NCBI RefSeq assembly: GCF_001613205.1
Contig: NZ_BDBX01000032.1
Location: forward strand, 1 to 64,000
Direction: 5' to 3'
DNA length: 64,000 nt
Source: Nocardia sienata NBRC 100364
Lineage (GTDB): Bacteria; Actinomycetota; Actinomycetes; Mycobacteriales; Mycobacteriaceae
The position numbers and the translations under genes were made by a program. Positions 40,145-48,520 of this stretch are shown one piece after another. Each line of letters opens with the position of its first letter. Within the stretch, counting starts at the first letter, position 1. Below the pieces are notes generated by a model. That model did no database searches, was not told where the DNA came from, and saw only the letters and a list, made by a program, of their open reading frames with translations.

Positions 40145-40150
40145 TAAACT
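40145..40150 (+). promoter_or_regulatory. -10 element for the first LOG-family gene (leaderless)
   Basis: TAAACT, then 6 nt, then ATG at 40157. No Shine-Dalgarno is present. Confidence 0.6.
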
Positions 40151-40156
40151 GCGGCC

Positions 40157-40960
40157 ATGTCTACCGACGCCGCCGAATCCGGGATGGCCGGCAAACCCAA
40201 GACCCGCTACCGCGGGCCCATCATGTTCCGCCGGGAACGGACCCCGCGGGGCACCACCGCCGATCAGCATCTGCTCGATCAGCGCAGCGACAGCGACTGG
40301 GTACACACCGACCCGTGGCGGGTGCTACGGATCCAGGCCGAATTCGTCGAGGGTTTCGGCGCCCTGGCGGAGGTCCCGCGCGCGGTGAGCGTCTTCGGTT
40401 CGGCACGCACCGCACCCGGCAACCCGGAGTACCAGGCCGCGCGCGACCTCGGCGCCGCTCTGGCGACCGCCGGTTTCGCGGTCATCACCGGCGGCGGGCC
40501 CGGGGTGATGGAAGCCGCCAACCGCGGCGCGTCCGAGGCCGGCGGCTACTCCATCGGACTGGGTATCGAGCTGCCGTTCGAACAGAGCCTCAACGACTGG
40601 GTCGATCTGGGGATCAACTTCCGGTACTTCTTCGTGCGCAAGACGATGTTCGTGAAGTACTCCCAGGCCTTCGTCTGCATGCCCGGCGGCTACGGCACCC
40701 TGGACGAACTGTTCGAGGCGCTCACCCTGGTGCAGACCCGCAAGATCACCCGGTTCCCGATCATCCTGTTCGGCAGCCGGTACTGGGCCCCGCTGGTCGA
40801 CTGGATCCGCGAGTCCCTGGCTGCCGACGGTCGTATCTCCCCGGGCGATATCGATCTGCTGCACGTCACCGACTCGGTCGAGGACGCGGTGCGCATCATC
40901 GAGGAGTCCGAGCCGGGCTCCGCGACCATCGAGAAGGTCGGTACGGAGGACGAATGGTGA
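40157..40960 (+). CDS. LOG/TIGR00730-family Rossmann protein (267 aa)
   Basis: Lysine-decarboxylase-like fold of the LOG phosphoribohydrolase group, which cleaves nucleoside 5'-monophosphates. VSVFGSARTAPGNPEYQAAR opens the Rossmann fold, VITGGGPGVMEAANRGASEA binds phosphate, and the signature is MPGGYGTLDELFEALTLVQT. The ~45-residue N-terminus is basic and includes MFRRERTPRG. It is coupled to a second LOG gene by a GTGA overlap. Two LOG genes in tandem suggest related but different nucleotides. Confidence 0.88.
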   Translation: MSTDAAESGMAGKPKTRYRGPIMFRRERTPRGTTADQHLLDQRSDSDWVHTDPWRVLRIQAEFVEGFGALAEVPRAVSVFGSARTAPGNPEYQAARDLGAALATAGFAVITGGGPGVMEAANRGASEAGGYSIGLGIELPFEQSLNDWVDLGINFRYFFVRKTMFVKYSQAFVCMPGGYGTLDELFEALTLVQTRKITRFPIILFGSRYWAPLVDWIRESLAADGRISPGDIDLLHVTDSVEDAVRIIEESEPGSATIEKVGTEDEW

Positions 40961-41514
40961 CTCCGCGACCCTTCGCAGTGTGCGTGTACTGTTCGGCCGG
41001 CACCACCGACCCCGATCACCTGGCACTGGCGGCCCGGGTCGGCACCGAAATAGCCCGGCGCGGCTGGCAACTCGTATCCGGCGGCGGACACGTCTCCATG
41101 ATGGGTGCCGTGGCCACCGCCGCCCGGGCCGGCGGCGCCAACACGATCGGGGTCATACCGAAACACCTGGTCCACCGGGAGGTGGCCGATGTGGACTCCG
41201 ACGAACTCGTCGTCACCGACACCATGCGCCAGCGCAAACAGGTGATGGAGGACCGCTCCGACGCGTTCCTCACCCTCCCCGGCGGAATCGGCACCCTCGA
41301 GGAGTTCTTCGAAACCTGGACCGGAGGTCAGCTGGGCCAGCACAACAAGCCGATGGCCATCCTCGACCCCACCGGGCACTACAGCGGCCTGTTCACCTGG
41401 CTGACCGAACTCCACGACCGCGGCTTCGTCCCGCAGGCGGCCCTCGACCGCATCACGGTCACCCCCGACCTCACCGAAGCCTTCGCGGCCCTGAGCAAGG
41501 ACTCGGATCAGTGA
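40957..41514 (+). CDS. Cytokinin-riboside-monophosphate phosphoribohydrolase LOG-type, Rv1205-like (185 aa)
   Basis: Compact LOG enzyme that releases free cytokinin base from its riboside 5'-monophosphate. Motifs: FAVCVYCSAGTTDPDHLALA, then VSGGGHVSMMGAVATAA, the RQRKQVMEDRSDAFLTLPGG catalytic region, and GTLEEFFETWTGGQLGQHNK. Rv1205 of M. tuberculosis is the proven LOG at the same place in the genome. The GTG at 40957 overlaps the upstream TGA by 4 nt with GGAGG 7 nt before it; ATG 40954 is in frame too. Confidence 0.9.
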   Translation: MTPRPFAVCVYCSAGTTDPDHLALAARVGTEIARRGWQLVSGGGHVSMMGAVATAARAGGANTIGVIPKHLVHREVADVDSDELVVTDTMRQRKQVMEDRSDAFLTLPGGIGTLEEFFETWTGGQLGQHNKPMAILDPTGHYSGLFTWLTELHDRGFVPQAALDRITVTPDLTEAFAALSKDSDQ

Positions 41515-41596
41515 GCTGATCCGGGCGAAGCTCGGGTCTCGAGACCGAAACGGCGAGACCGAGGGGGCCTCGACCCCGCGCGCCGAAGGCGCGCCA

Positions 41597-41602
41597 TAAA
41601 CT
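41597..41602 (+). promoter_or_regulatory. -10 element for folP2 (leaderless)
   Basis: TAAACT, then 6 nt, then ATG at 41609. Spacer length and hexamer match the site before the LOG pair. Confidence 0.6.
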
Positions 41603-41608
41603 CGGTTC

Positions 41609-42490
41609 ATGTTCGAGCCCGTCCGGCCGTTGCCGACACTCTGCGGCCGGACCGTCGCGACCGATCGCGCGCTGGTGATGGCCATTGTGAATCGCACCCC
41701 CGATTCCTTCTACGACCGCGGCGCGACTTTCAGCGATTCCGCCGCGCTGGCCGCGGTGGCGCGGGCTGTGGACGAGGGTGCCGATCTGGTCGATATCGGC
41801 GGGGTGAAGGCGGGGCCGGGCGAACACGTGGACGCGGCCGAGGAGTCGCGGCGGGTGGTGCCGTTCGTGGCGGCGATCCGGGAGGGCTATCCCGAGCTGT
41901 TGATCAGTGTGGATACCTGGCGGTCGGAGGTGGCGCGGGCCGCGGTGGCCGAGGGGGCGGATCTGATCAACGACACGTGGGCGGGTGCGGATCCGGAGTT
42001 GGTGGCGGTGGCGGCCGAGACCGGGGCCGGGATCGTGTGCAGTCATACCGGCGGAGCGGTGCCGCGCACGCGGCCGTACCGGGTCCGGTACACAGATGTG
42101 GTGGCGGAGGTGACCGATACCGTGGTGCGCGCGGCGGAAGAGGCCGCGGCCGCGGGGGTGCGCCGGGATTCGATCCTCATCGATCCCACCCATGATTTCG
42201 GGAAGAACACCTATCACGGACTCGCACTGTTGCGGGCAGCGGACGTTCTTGTTAAAAGCGGATGGCCGGTCTTGATGGCGCTGAGCAACAAGGATTTCAT
42301 CGGAGAGACATTAGGTGTCGGACTTTCCGAACGGCTGGAGGGCACATTGGCGGCAACAGCGTGGTCGGCCGCGGCCGGCGCTCGTGTTTTCCGGGTACAC
42401 GAGGTCGCCGCGACGCGTCGCGTCGTGGACATGATCGCCGCGATCCAGGGCATCCGGCCCCCTGTACGAACTCTGCGAGGTCTCGTATGA
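41609..42490 (+). CDS. folP2: Dihydropteroate synthase paralogue FolP2 (293 aa)
   Basis: TIM-barrel of the DHPS family. ALVMAIVNRTPDSFYDRG is the pterin loop, VDIGGVKAGPGEHVDAAEE the second loop, and ISVDTWRSEVARAA and DLINDTWAG follow. In M. tuberculosis the FolP2 paralogue does not show DHPS activity, and here loop 2 has IGGVKAGPGE in place of the IGGESTRPG of classical DHPS. Its role next to gpgS is therefore probably not folate. It overlaps gpgS by 4 nt (ATGA). Confidence 0.9.
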   Translation: MFEPVRPLPTLCGRTVATDRALVMAIVNRTPDSFYDRGATFSDSAALAAVARAVDEGADLVDIGGVKAGPGEHVDAAEESRRVVPFVAAIREGYPELLISVDTWRSEVARAAVAEGADLINDTWAGADPELVAVAAETGAGIVCSHTGGAVPRTRPYRVRYTDVVAEVTDTVVRAAEEAAAAGVRRDSILIDPTHDFGKNTYHGLALLRAADVLVKSGWPVLMALSNKDFIGETLGVGLSERLEGTLAATAWSAAAGARVFRVHEVAATRRVVDMIAAIQGIRPPVRTLRGLV

Positions 42491-43425
42491 AATTCCCCCA
42501 TCACGAGCTCGACTGGGCGTCGACCCACACATGGGACGCCCCCGACTGGCCGGTGACCGATCTGGTCGCCGCCAAGGCCGGGCGCACCGTATCGGTGGTA
42601 CTGCCCGCGCTGAACGAGGAGAGAACCGTCGCCGAGGTGGTGGCCAGCATCCGTCCGCTGCTGGGCACTCTGGTGGACGAGCTGGTGGTGCTGGATTCGG
42701 GGTCGACCGACGCCACCGCCCAGCGCGCTCGCGCGGCCGGCGCGGAGGTGATCACCCGGGAGCAGGCCGTACCCGAGCTGGAACCCGCCCCGGGGAAGGG
42801 CGAGGTGCTGTGGCGTTCGCTGGCGGTCACCACCGGTGATCTGGTGGCGTTCGTCGATTCCGACCTGATCGACCCGGACCCGGCTTTTGTGCCGAAGTTG
42901 CTCGGCCCGCTGCTCACGACTCCGGATCTGCATCTGGTGAAGGCGTACTACCGGCGACCGCTGCGGCACGGCGGCGGGGTGGACGCCCACGGCGGCGGCC
43001 GGGTGACCGAGCTCGTGGCCCGGCCACTGCTGGCCGCACTGCGGCCGGGACTGAGCCAGGTGTTGCAGCCGCTGGGTGGTGAGTACGCCGGCACCCGCGA
43101 GTTGCTGACGGCGGTTCCGTTCGCCCCCGGCTACGGCGTGGAGATCGGGTTGCTGCTCGATACCTACGACCGCCTGGGTCTGGGCGCGATCGGGCAGGTC
43201 AATCTGGGGGTTCGCACCCACCGCAACCGTCCGCTGGCCGATCTCGGTGTGATGAGTCGGCAAATCCTCGGTACTGTGCTCGGCCGCAGCGGCGTCCCGG
43301 ATTCGGGCGCCGCGCTCACCCAGTTCCCGTTGATCGGGGACGAGTTCACACCGCACAGCACCGCGGTCGATCTGGTCGATCGGCCGCCGATGAACACGAT
43401 CCGGCCGGACGTCGCGGCCGCCTGA
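42487..43425 (+). CDS. gpgS: Glucosyl-3-phosphoglycerate synthase GpgS (GT81, 312 aa)
   Basis: Retaining glycosyltransferase joining glucose from an NDP-sugar to 3-phosphoglycerate. This is the first step of methylglucose lipopolysaccharide (MGLP) synthesis, which controls fatty-acid chain length in mycobacteria. GT-A motifs: SVVLPALNEERTVAEVVASI, VVLDSGSTDATAQRA, the metal-binding DSD in VAFVDSDLIDPDP, then HGGGVDAHGGGRVTELVARP and PFAPGYGVEIGLLLDTYDR. The ATG overlaps folP2. It marks the left edge of the inverted block. Confidence 0.94.
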   Translation: MKFPHHELDWASTHTWDAPDWPVTDLVAAKAGRTVSVVLPALNEERTVAEVVASIRPLLGTLVDELVVLDSGSTDATAQRARAAGAEVITREQAVPELEPAPGKGEVLWRSLAVTTGDLVAFVDSDLIDPDPAFVPKLLGPLLTTPDLHLVKAYYRRPLRHGGGVDAHGGGRVTELVARPLLAALRPGLSQVLQPLGGEYAGTRELLTAVPFAPGYGVEIGLLLDTYDRLGLGAIGQVNLGVRTHRNRPLADLGVMSRQILGTVLGRSGVPDSGAALTQFPLIGDEFTPHSTAVDLVDRPPMNTIRPDVAAA

Positions 43426-43458
43426 GCGCACCGAGCCGGAATCCGGCATCCGCCGGCG

Positions 43459-44094
43459 TCAGTGATCCGGGCCCGGTTCCCCCGCCGGTGGTTCGTCAGC
43501 GGTTCCCGCGGTGGGTTCGCCACCGGCCTTCGGCGGCTGTTCGTCTCGGGGCTGCTTCGTCGGGCGGTGGGAAGGTTCGGGTCCGGCAATTCCGGTATCG
43601 GGGGCGGATTCCGCGGCGGGCGGAGTATCGGATCCGGAGCCGGTGGACGTAGGTGGTGTGACGACGGAGGCCGCGGGTCTGCCGGCCTCCGCGGCCGGCT
43701 CCGGTCCGGCTCCGGTTCCCCCGGTTTCCGGCTCATCCCCGTCGGCCTCCTCGGCCGCTACCTCTTCGCCCCGCTCCTCGGGTTCTTCCTCTTCGCCGCG
43801 CTCCTGTTCGTTTTCCAGACGCGCACGGAGTTCGGCGACCGTCACATACTCGCTTTCGGCGGAATGCGGGGCGCGCAGCCACAGTACGACGGTGATCAGC
43901 AAGCCCACCGCGACCAGGGCCACCGCCAGGATGATCAACGCGTTCACCTGCGCCTCCACGAAATATTTTCCGGAGCCGACAATCGCCGCTGTGCACCACA
44001 GGGTGCCGAGTAATGCTATGGCTATCGAATCGTCGGGCCCGGGTAACCGGTCGCGGTAAAAGAAAAATCGGCCTACTGCGCACCACAGTAGCAA
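43459..44094 (-). CDS. Two-TM membrane protein with acidic Pro-rich tail, unknown (211 aa)
   Basis: No family recognised. Two hydrophobic segments (SIAIALLGTLWCTAAIVGSG; NALIILAVALVAVGLLITVV) are followed by about 130 low-complexity residues, first Glu-rich (ENEQERGEEEEPEERGEE) and then Pro/Ala/Thr-rich. The tail should be disordered and cytoplasmic or periplasmic. The start is a TTG at 44094 and is doubtful. Base composition of the first third (about 43900-44110) is AT-richer than the surroundings, and the gene sits at the inversion breakpoint. Confidence 0.55.
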   Translation of the reverse strand: MLLWCAVGRFFFYRDRLPGPDDSIAIALLGTLWCTAAIVGSGKYFVEAQVNALIILAVALVAVGLLITVVLWLRAPHSAESEYVTVAELRARLENEQERGEEEEPEERGEEVAAEEADGDEPETGGTGAGPEPAAEAGRPAASVVTPPTSTGSGSDTPPAAESAPDTGIAGPEPSHRPTKQPRDEQPPKAGGEPTAGTADEPPAGEPGPDH

Positions 44095-44190
44095 TTCTTC
44101 GACCAGCTAATATTCGCTGTCGCTATCGGTGTTTCCGGCGTGTCGGCAGTACCGACCGCCGATCTTTTGCGGTTTCCGGCGGCGTCGCGG

Positions 44191-45051
44191 TCAGCGCCGC
44201 TGACGTACCGCCTGAGGGCGTGAATCCATCGGTTCGTGCAGATATACGGGGGTGAGCAGGTCGGCGTCCACGGGTTCGCCGGTGGTGCGCTCATAACGAA
44301 CGCCGATCAGTACGGAGAAGCGGCGGTTGGCCGCTCGTTCGTGCAGGGTCGCCAACCGGGTGGCCAGCAGCCGTACCGCACCGAGCGAGCCCGGCGCGTG
44401 CAGACCGTCGAGAACCAGGATCGATCCGCGGCCGTCCGGGCGCGGTAGCCGTGCGAGATAGGCGATATCGTGCGGTTCCGGGCTGGCCGGCCGGTAGATA
44501 CGCCGGGCGGCGCGGTCCTCGATACCGCGGCGGCCGTCCCCGGGGCGGGCCACCGCGCGGCGCAGGCGGGGGTCGGCGGCGATGAGATGCCGCAGACTGG
44601 GTGACAGTTCCGGGCCGCCGATCACGATGAGGCCGTCCCGGAGCAGGTCGATCGGGCGTCCCGGGGCGAAGGACTCGATGGTGACCGAGAAGCCGAGTTC
44701 CCTCAGCTGTTCGGCCAACCGGGGCGCCGCCGCCGGGTCGGGCGCTCCGATCAGCCTGCCCGCGCGGGTATCCGGGATCAGCAGCGTCAGCGGCCCGTGC
44801 CCGAAGAACAATCCCTCCGGCGCCGGGCCCTGAGTACTCACCTGGTGGATCCGGGCGCGCGAAAGTCCCGCCGCGGCACCGATTCTGGCGAAAGTCCACC
44901 CCTCGGCGTGTAACTCCCGGATCACCGCGCGCCGAATTCGGGTGAGCTCGTTGATGGTCTGCTGAGCCGCTGCGACTCCATCGGTGGCGGCCTTGAGTCG
45001 CTCGACTTTGTCTTCGATCGCGAATATTCGCGCCACGTCATCGGCCGACAT
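44191..45051 (-). CDS. HTH regulator with a Rossmann-like sensor domain (286 aa)
   Basis: N-terminal helix (residues 1-40), then a sigma-factor-like HTH: RAVIRELHAEGWTFARIGAA, then AGLSRARIHQVSTQG. The C-terminal ~200 residues look like a Rossmann-type ligand domain: LTLLIPDTRAGRLIGAPDPA, then DLLRDGLIVIGGPELSPSLR, HDIAYLARLPRPDGRGSIL and LDGLHAPGSLGAVRLLATRL. The GGP and G-x-H-x-P-G-S-L-G motifs recall nucleotide-sensor domains attached to actinobacterial regulators, but I cannot name the family. The start has TAGACT six nt upstream, overlapped by a nested palindrome that is its probable own operator. Confidence 0.7.
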   Translation of the reverse strand: MSADDVARIFAIEDKVERLKAATDGVAAAQQTINELTRIRRAVIRELHAEGWTFARIGAAAGLSRARIHQVSTQGPAPEGLFFGHGPLTLLIPDTRAGRLIGAPDPAAAPRLAEQLRELGFSVTIESFAPGRPIDLLRDGLIVIGGPELSPSLRHLIAADPRLRRAVARPGDGRRGIEDRAARRIYRPASPEPHDIAYLARLPRPDGRGSILVLDGLHAPGSLGAVRLLATRLATLHERAANRRFSVLIGVRYERTTGEPVDADLLTPVYLHEPMDSRPQAVRQRR

Positions 45052-45057
45052 GTGCGA

Positions 45058-45063
45058 AGTCTA
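45058..45063 (-). promoter_or_regulatory. -10 element for the HTH-sensor gene (leaderless)
   Basis: On the minus strand TAGACT, then 6 nt, then ATG at 45051. It lies within the palindrome at 45058-45090. Confidence 0.5.
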
Positions 45064-45090
45064 GACAGGGAGACGCTAAACTGCGTCTAG
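45058..45090. promoter_or_regulatory. Nested inverted repeat, probable autoregulatory operator
   Basis: CTAGAC (45061-45066) is mirrored by GTCTAG (45085-45090), and AGACGC (45071-45076) by GCGTCT (45083-45088). The repeats overlap the -10 of the HTH-sensor gene and lie between it and tatB. Confidence 0.5.
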
Positions 45091-45102
45091 CCTGGTTGAC
45101 GA

Positions 45103-45519
45103 TCAGGTGGCGTCGGTATCGATCGGGGGACGTTCGTTGCGCTCCAAGGGTTTATCCAACTTGGGCATAGGGTAATCTGGCATGCCGCTGTGCGTGCCCA
45201 GCACATTCTTGCTGTCCGGCAGCGCCCCGTCGAGATCCTTGAAAAGGGAATCATCCCCGTTCAGCAGATGTTTCGTCACCACCGAACGCGGTGACATACC
45301 GCGTAATTCCTGAAGGTCGGCGAGTGGTTTACGCAGCTCCTCGAATTCGGGCCCGAGTTCGGACCGCAATTGCGATGTCGCGCCGGTGGCGTAATCGCGT
45401 ACTTGGCGCAGGCTGCGCGCAGTCCACCGCGCGGCGCCGGGCAGGCGCTCGGGACCGAGGATCACGAGGGCGGCGACGAGTAGCACGAGCATCTCGCCCC
45501 ACCCGATACTGCTGAACAC
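45103..45519 (-). CDS. tatB: Sec-independent translocase subunit TatB (138 aa)
   Basis: Single N-terminal transmembrane helix with the family pattern FSSIGWGEMLVLLVAALVIL, followed by GPERLPGAARWTARSLRQV, the amphipathic helix that recognises Tat substrates. A charged tail follows (QLRSELGPEFEELRKPLADL). The C-terminal ~60 residues are Pro-rich and unstructured. Position next to htrA is as in M. tuberculosis Rv1223-Rv1224. A client is visible: the Tat-leader DUF1906 protein at 11.3 kb. Confidence 0.92.
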   Translation of the reverse strand: MFSSIGWGEMLVLLVAALVILGPERLPGAARWTARSLRQVRDYATGATSQLRSELGPEFEELRKPLADLQELRGMSPRSVVTKHLLNGDDSLFKDLDGALPDSKNVLGTHSGMPDYPMPKLDKPLERNERPPIDTDAT

Positions 45520-45525
45520 CCCTAC

Positions 45526-45531
45526 AGGCTA
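45526..45531 (-). promoter_or_regulatory. -10 element for tatB (leaderless)
   Basis: On the minus strand TAGCCT, then 6 nt, then GTG at 45519, within the 33-bp gap after htrA. tatB can be transcribed apart from the sigE operon. Confidence 0.55.
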
Positions 45532-45552
45532 CCCGGCGCCGCGACCAGCGGG

Positions 45553-47097
45553 TCAGTCGGAGGCGAGCGTCACCGGGATGTCCACCTGGCGGCCTTCCCG
45601 GATGAGTTGGACGTTCACCGTCTGGCCGATCTTGTTCGTCTGAACCGCCACGACCAGTTCGTCGGGATTGGTGACCTCGCGGTCGCCGATCCGGACGATC
45701 ACATCGCCTTCGACGATGCCGGCGTTCGCGGCCGGGCTGCCCGGCTGCACATCGGCGACCTCGGCACCGCTCATGACTTCGTTGGCGACGGTCTTCTGCC
45801 GGGCGCTCACCCCGATCATCGGGTGATGGATCGACCCGTCGCGAATGAGGGTCTGCGCGACCTGGGTCATCTGGTCCACCGGGATGGCGAAGCCGAGGCC
45901 CACCGAACCGCCGCTCTCGCTGCGGATGGCGGTGTTGATCCCGATGACCCGGCCGTCCGCGTCCACCAGCGCGCCACCGGAATTACCCGGGTTGATGGAA
46001 GCATCGGTCTGCACCGCGTCGATCACCGCCTTGGTATCGCTGCCCTCACCTTCGAGTTTCACCGGGCGGTGCAGCGCGCTCACGATGCCGGAAGTGACGG
46101 TTTTGCTCAGGCCCAGCGGGGATCCGATGGCCAGCACCGCGTCTCCCACTTGCACGTCATCCGATTTGCCCAGCTGTGCAACCGTGAGATTTTTCACATC
46201 CACCTTGAGTACCGCGAGATCGGTTTTGGGGTCGCGCCCCACGATATCGGCCGGTGCCCGGGTGCCGTCGGAGAAGGTGATCTGGATCCGGGCACGCCCG
46301 GATTGGTCCTGCGCCGCCATGGAGATGACGTGGTTGTTGGTGACGATATAGCCGTTGCCGTCGATGACGACCCCGGACCCGGTGGCGCCGTTGTCGCCGA
46401 CCGTAGTGCGAATGGACACCACCGACGGCAATACCGCGTCGGCGACCTGGGCGATCGGGCCGTGCGGCTGATCGCTGTCGGTCTGTTCGAGACTTACCTT
46501 GCGGGAGGTCAGGGTCGAGGCGGTTTCCGCGGTCAACCGGCCGACCAGACCTCCGACCAGCCCGATCGCCAGTGCGATCGCACCGAGGACGAGTAGCGCC
46601 TTGGGGGCTACCCGGGACCCGAAGAGCACCTGCCGGGCAGAGAGTTGCTCGGCGCGTGGGAGTTCTCGCGCGGCCGGGGTGGCGAGTGCCGGCGCGCCGA
46701 GGCGGGCCGCCGAATCCGGATCGCGCCAGGGATCGGCCGGGCCGGCCACCGGTTCGCGCTCGTTGCCGGCGTCGGGATCGCGCTGAAGTAGTTCGGTGGA
46801 CCCGGCGGGCCGGCCGAAGGCTTCGGCCAGCACGGCGGGCGGCGGTCCCTTCGGGGCCACTCGGACCGAGGGGTCGTTGTCCGGGCGGGCCGGGCGTGTG
46901 GCGAAGGATCCATTTTGACCCGACGGTCGGCGGAAGGCATTCGCGGTATGTGAGTCCACATGGGGCCGATAGACCGGCCGCGGAGCCAACACGGGCGCAT
47001 CGGGCGGGCGCAGAGTGCCGTTGTCGGTCGTCGTGCCGTTTTCGTCCGCCGAATGAGCGTTATCGGCAGGGGAATTCTGCGTCGGTTCGGAACTCAC
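45553..47097 (-). CDS. htrA: Membrane-anchored HtrA/DegP serine protease (514 aa)
   Basis: Envelope-stress protease. A long Pro-rich cytoplasmic N-terminus (1-165) is followed by one transmembrane helix (KALLVLGAIALAIGLVGGLV, about 166-185), then the S1C catalytic domain with H256 in VTNNHVISM, D293 in DPKTDLAVLKV and S373 in NPGNSGGALVD. One PDZ domain at ~420-510 (VQPGSPAANAGIVEGDVIVR). In M. tuberculosis HtrA takes part in RseA/SigE signalling. Starts 10 nt after rseA, so it is the third gene of the sigE operon. Confidence 0.94.
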   Translation of the reverse strand: MSSEPTQNSPADNAHSADENGTTTDNGTLRPPDAPVLAPRPVYRPHVDSHTANAFRRPSGQNGSFATRPARPDNDPSVRVAPKGPPPAVLAEAFGRPAGSTELLQRDPDAGNEREPVAGPADPWRDPDSAARLGAPALATPAARELPRAEQLSARQVLFGSRVAPKALLVLGAIALAIGLVGGLVGRLTAETASTLTSRKVSLEQTDSDQPHGPIAQVADAVLPSVVSIRTTVGDNGATGSGVVIDGNGYIVTNNHVISMAAQDQSGRARIQITFSDGTRAPADIVGRDPKTDLAVLKVDVKNLTVAQLGKSDDVQVGDAVLAIGSPLGLSKTVTSGIVSALHRPVKLEGEGSDTKAVIDAVQTDASINPGNSGGALVDADGRVIGINTAIRSESGGSVGLGFAIPVDQMTQVAQTLIRDGSIHHPMIGVSARQKTVANEVMSGAEVADVQPGSPAANAGIVEGDVIVRIGDREVTNPDELVVAVQTNKIGQTVNVQLIREGRQVDIPVTLASD

Positions 47098-47107
47098 GCG
47101 GCAAACT

Positions 47108-47503
47108 CTACTTGCGCCACCACACCGACCACCGGAAGCTGTCGAAGGTTGCCGAGAAAGATTGGCTCGTGAAGCCGAATACCGCCTCGTTGCGCTGATT
47201 TCCGGCCGAATTGCGCGATTGCGCGCCGCTGGGCGGTTCGGCCAGCGGAATGCGGGACAGGCTGTCGTGCAGGCCGGTGGGAATCGAGACCTGGGAGGCG
47301 CGGCGCAGCGCGATCCGCGCCTGCTGCTGGGCCTCGACCTCGGCCGCGCATTCCGGGCACACCGAAAGGTGCTGGGCCGCGCGAAGATAAGGATTCATCC
47401 GCAGTTCGCCATCGACGTAGGCGGCGACTGCCTCGCTCGCCAGATGTTCGGTGGAGTGGAACTGCGGGGAACGACGACCGGGCGTTTCGGAGTCGCCACT
47501 CAT
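47108..47503 (-). CDS. rseA: Anti-sigma-E factor RseA (131 aa)
   Basis: Zinc-binding anti-sigma factor (ZAS/zf-HC2) holding SigE inactive. The zinc motif His..CxxC is AAQHLSVCPECAAEV, about residues 42-56, preceded by the helix SEAVAAYVDGELRMNPYL. A short C-terminal region ends WSVWWRK with no transmembrane helix, as in mycobacterial RseA. In M. tuberculosis RseA is controlled by redox and by PknB-driven ClpC1P2 degradation. The ATG at 47503 follows GGGAAGGA. It lies 64 nt after sigE. Confidence 0.9.
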   Translation of the reverse strand: MSGDSETPGRRSPQFHSTEHLASEAVAAYVDGELRMNPYLRAAQHLSVCPECAAEVEAQQQARIALRRASQVSIPTGLHDSLSRIPLAEPPSGAQSRNSAGNQRNEAVFGFTSQSFSATFDSFRWSVWWRK

Positions 47504-47567
47504 TCGCTGCCCATCCTTCCCGACCGGTATCACAAACTGCTGTGATCCCGGTGTCATGATCGCAGGA

Positions 47568-48437
47568 TCACCCGAAGCTCGCCTCGGCGGCGAAACGCTC
47601 CTCGACTCCATTATGCGCAAGATACTCGCGCAGTGCCTGCCGGCCGCGATGGATTCGACTGCGTACCGTGCCGAGTTTCACGCCGAGGGTCGCGCCGATC
47701 TCCTCATAGGACAGTCCCTCGATATCGCAGAGCACCACCGCGGCGCGGAACTCCGGGGCCAGCGAATCCAGCGCGGATTGCAGGTCCGGATCCAGCCTGG
47801 CGTCGTGGAAGACCTGCTCGGGGCCCGGGCCGTCGGCGGGCACCCGATCGTAGTCCTCCGGTAGTGCCTCCATCCGGATACGGCTGCGTCGGCGGACCAT
47901 GTCCAGGAAGAGGTTGGTGGTGATGCGGTGTAACCAGCCCTCGAACGTGCCGGGCTGGTAGTTCGACAGGGACCGGAACACCCGGATGAAGGTTTCCTGG
48001 GTCAGATCCTCGGCGTCCTGCGCGTCACCGGAGAGGCGGTAGGCCAGCCGGTACACCCGGTCGGCGTGTTCGCGGACCAGTTCGTCCCAGGTCGGCATCA
48101 CGGTGCGGTCGCCGGTGGCGTCGAAGGCGGCGGTACCGGTCAGCGGCAGCATGCTGTCGAGTTCGGACGACGCATCGGCCACCACGGCCTGGGTAGCGTC
48201 GTATTCCTCGGCTCGCTCGTCGGTACTGGACATATCGGGCACCTCCATCAGGGCGTCCGGTGGAGCGGGGTCCTCGGTCACCGGGTCGTGCTGCGCGGCT
48301 ACCTCCGAATCCGGCCCGGTAAACGGCCGCGGGCCGAATTCGTCCGGCCCCGGCAGGCCGTGCCCGGCGGCGGTCGCCGAACGGTCGGCCCGGGGTAGTG
48401 CGGGCAGGGTGGCGGACTCGCGTGCCGCATCGACCAT
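47568..48437 (-). CDS. sigE: ECF RNA polymerase sigma factor SigE (289 aa)
   Basis: Envelope/oxidative-stress sigma factor. A variable acidic N-terminus (1-110) is followed by sigma-2: TWDELVREHADRVYRLAYRL, then AEDLTQETFIRVFRSLSNYQ and GWLHRITTNLFLDMVRRRSR, the -10-binding helix. Sigma-4 has EFRAAVVLCDIEGLSYEEIG, then VKLGTVRSRIHRGRQALR. It is very close to M. tuberculosis SigE in both domains. The start is uncertain, as in mycobacteria where sigE has several: the ATG at 48437 has AGGAGG about 13 nt upstream; a shorter form from MSSTDERAEE is possible. Confidence 0.93.
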   Translation of the reverse strand: MVDAARESATLPALPRADRSATAAGHGLPGPDEFGPRPFTGPDSEVAAQHDPVTEDPAPPDALMEVPDMSSTDERAEEYDATQAVVADASSELDSMLPLTGTAAFDATGDRTVMPTWDELVREHADRVYRLAYRLSGDAQDAEDLTQETFIRVFRSLSNYQPGTFEGWLHRITTNLFLDMVRRRSRIRMEALPEDYDRVPADGPGPEQVFHDARLDPDLQSALDSLAPEFRAAVVLCDIEGLSYEEIGATLGVKLGTVRSRIHRGRQALREYLAHNGVEERFAAEASFG

Positions 48438-48520
48438 GTGGATGGCGACAACCTCCTGATCGGGACCGAGGCGTAAGCTCTCCTACGCGGCCCGTTGTTC
48501 GGGCCGTCGTTCATCGGGTA

